Assembly (NCBI RefSeq): GCF_004364575.1
Contig: NZ_SOAG01000018.1
Coordinates: 1-64,000 of the forward strand
DNA from: Myroides indicus
GTDB taxonomy: Bacteria; Bacteroidota; Bacteroidia; Flavobacteriales; Flavobacteriaceae
DNA length: 64,000 nt
Direction: 5' to 3'
Shown: piece by piece, positions 63,555 through 64,000 of the stretch
Position numbering within the stretch: the stretch's first letter is position 1
Layout: each line of letters starts with the position of its first letter
Notes under the pieces: generated by a model
Database searches by the model: none
What the model was told of the DNA's origin: nothing
The model's input: the letters and a program-made list of their open reading frames with translations, nothing else
Translations under genes and position numbers: made by a program

Positions 63555-63567
63555 CCCCCTTTAGGGG
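63555..63567. promoter_or_regulatory. CCCCT-TT-AGGGG palindrome, possible response-regulator site
   Basis: C5 at 63555-63559 followed by TTTA and G4 at 63564-63567 gives CCCCT/AGGGG arms around TT, a conspicuous G/C block in an AT-rich intergenic region. It lies 24 bp upstream of the -7 box of the lipoprotein gene (63592-63599) and 23 bp upstream of the kinase -7 box, between divergent promoters. An operator is the simplest reading; binding is not shown. Confidence 0.4.
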
Positions 63568-63591
63568 ATACCAGAGGAAATATTAGCGAAG

Positions 63592-63599
63592 TAATTTTG
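63592..63599 (+). promoter_or_regulatory. -7 element of the right-end lipoprotein gene
   Basis: Exact TAATTTTG, 60 bp before the ATG; no -33 TTG at the usual distance, which would fit activator-dependent transcription. Confidence 0.45.
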
Positions 63600-63659
63600 A
63601 CCATGTAAATCGATAGTACAGATGTAGTTTAAAATCTGTATCTGTTTAGAAAATTATAA

Positions 63660-64000
63660 ATGATGAAAACAATAATTAGAAAAACAATTTGGCTATACTT
63701 TACCGTAGCTGTTTGTACTGCCTGTGATAAATCAGATAGCATTCCTGATTCTCAAATCAACAGTTTAGAGAAAGGTTATGCTACGGGTAAAGTTGTGGAT
63801 AGTAATGATACACCAATTTCGGGAGCCAAGATATTATTAGACAATACTGTATTTTATGCGTCTTATATACACGGTACGACCGATAAGAATGGTCTTTACC
63901 GGATAAAAGTCCAGCCAGGATCATGGAGAACATTTGCCTACTTAGATAAAACATACAACGGACAAACCTATACGATGGAACTTTTTCCTGATGGAACCGA
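63660..64000 (+). CDS. Lipoprotein with carboxypeptidase-regulatory-like domain (cut by window edge)
   Basis: 113 codons before the window ends. ATG at 63660 (or the next codon, 63663). Lipoprotein signal KTIIRKTIWLYFTVAVCTAC with lipobox Cys at about 22, then a carboxypeptidase-D-regulatory-like beta domain (YATGKVVDSNDTPISGAKIL, HGTTDKNGLYRIKVQPGSWR). The domain usually ends in a short beta sandwich or leads into a larger protein; the C-terminal part is not seen. Divergent from the TPR kinase/response regulator and possibly its target. Confidence 0.8.
   Translation, partial: MMKTIIRKTIWLYFTVAVCTACDKSDSIPDSQINSLEKGYATGKVVDSNDTPISGAKILLDNTVFYASYIHGTTDKNGLYRIKVQPGSWRTFAYLDKTYNGQTYTMELFPDGT

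Overview
The window looks like a chromosomal stretch from a member of the Flavobacteriaceae (Bacteroidota); the genus cannot be fixed from the sequence. Evidence: AT-rich DNA, starts without Shine-Dalgarno sequences, promoters of the Bacteroidota TTG-N17-20-TAnnTTTG type, a PorP/SprF protein with a type B (gliding-motility type) C-terminal-domain substrate of the type IX secretion system (T9SS), TamL-type lipoprotein Omp85, a PurM-like AIR-synthase homologue and THUMP-like PG_1098 methyltransferase.

Layout. 1-2000 is an accessory, decaying zone: the 5' end of an IS481-type transposase, the wrecked C-terminal part of a TrlF/SMC-like AAA ATPase with three in-frame stops, and a translationally coupled pair of small HTH genes. 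2043-11191 (all minus) is a surface/secretion block: two near-identical tandem secreted proteins plus a third distant one, a terminator, then an operon of a type B T9SS substrate, SprF and a TPR-OmpA protein. 11700-13951 holds two damaged copies of a TPR-transmembrane-HTH regulator. 14203-18788 is lpxD and a glycolytic operon (pfkA, gap, BadF-type kinase, methylglyoxal synthase). 18872-23314 is a TamB-like giant, divergent from the tsaD-rsmE-AI-2E permease-methyltransferase-secreted protein operon (23481-28122). 28152-29939 is an NtrC-type regulator and a small unknown gene. 30356-37712 is the tamB-tamL operon, preceded by the SRP RNA gene at 37828-37921.

38010-47813 is ordinary metabolism and repair: glutamine cyclotransferase lipoprotein, DUF2461, hypoxanthine-DNA glycosylase, cysteine desulfurase, sugar MFS transporter with an extra coiled-coil loop, lipoprotein, malate:quinone oxidoreductase, RuvX, PurM-like protein. 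47926-54925 is the conserved RDD / SpoIIM / membrane protein / DUF4129 / DUF4350 / MoxR / DUF58 neighbourhood, followed by an rRNA methyltransferase, an outer-membrane barrel, SpoT, a Fur-family regulator and PurA. The right end (60944-64000) carries a LuxR-type response regulator with its TPR histidine kinase, divergent from a truncated lipoprotein gene, with a C/G-rich palindrome between them.

Most of the window is core genome. The less ordinary items are the mosaic tandem surface-protein genes beside the T9SS triad, the two broken TPR-HTH regulators, the decayed ATPase next to the IS, the small HTH pair, the TamB gene with no AUG start, and the palindrome upstream of the right-end lipoprotein. 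No CRISPR array, prophage, tRNA or rRNA was seen. All family names come from reading motifs and lengths; no database search was run.
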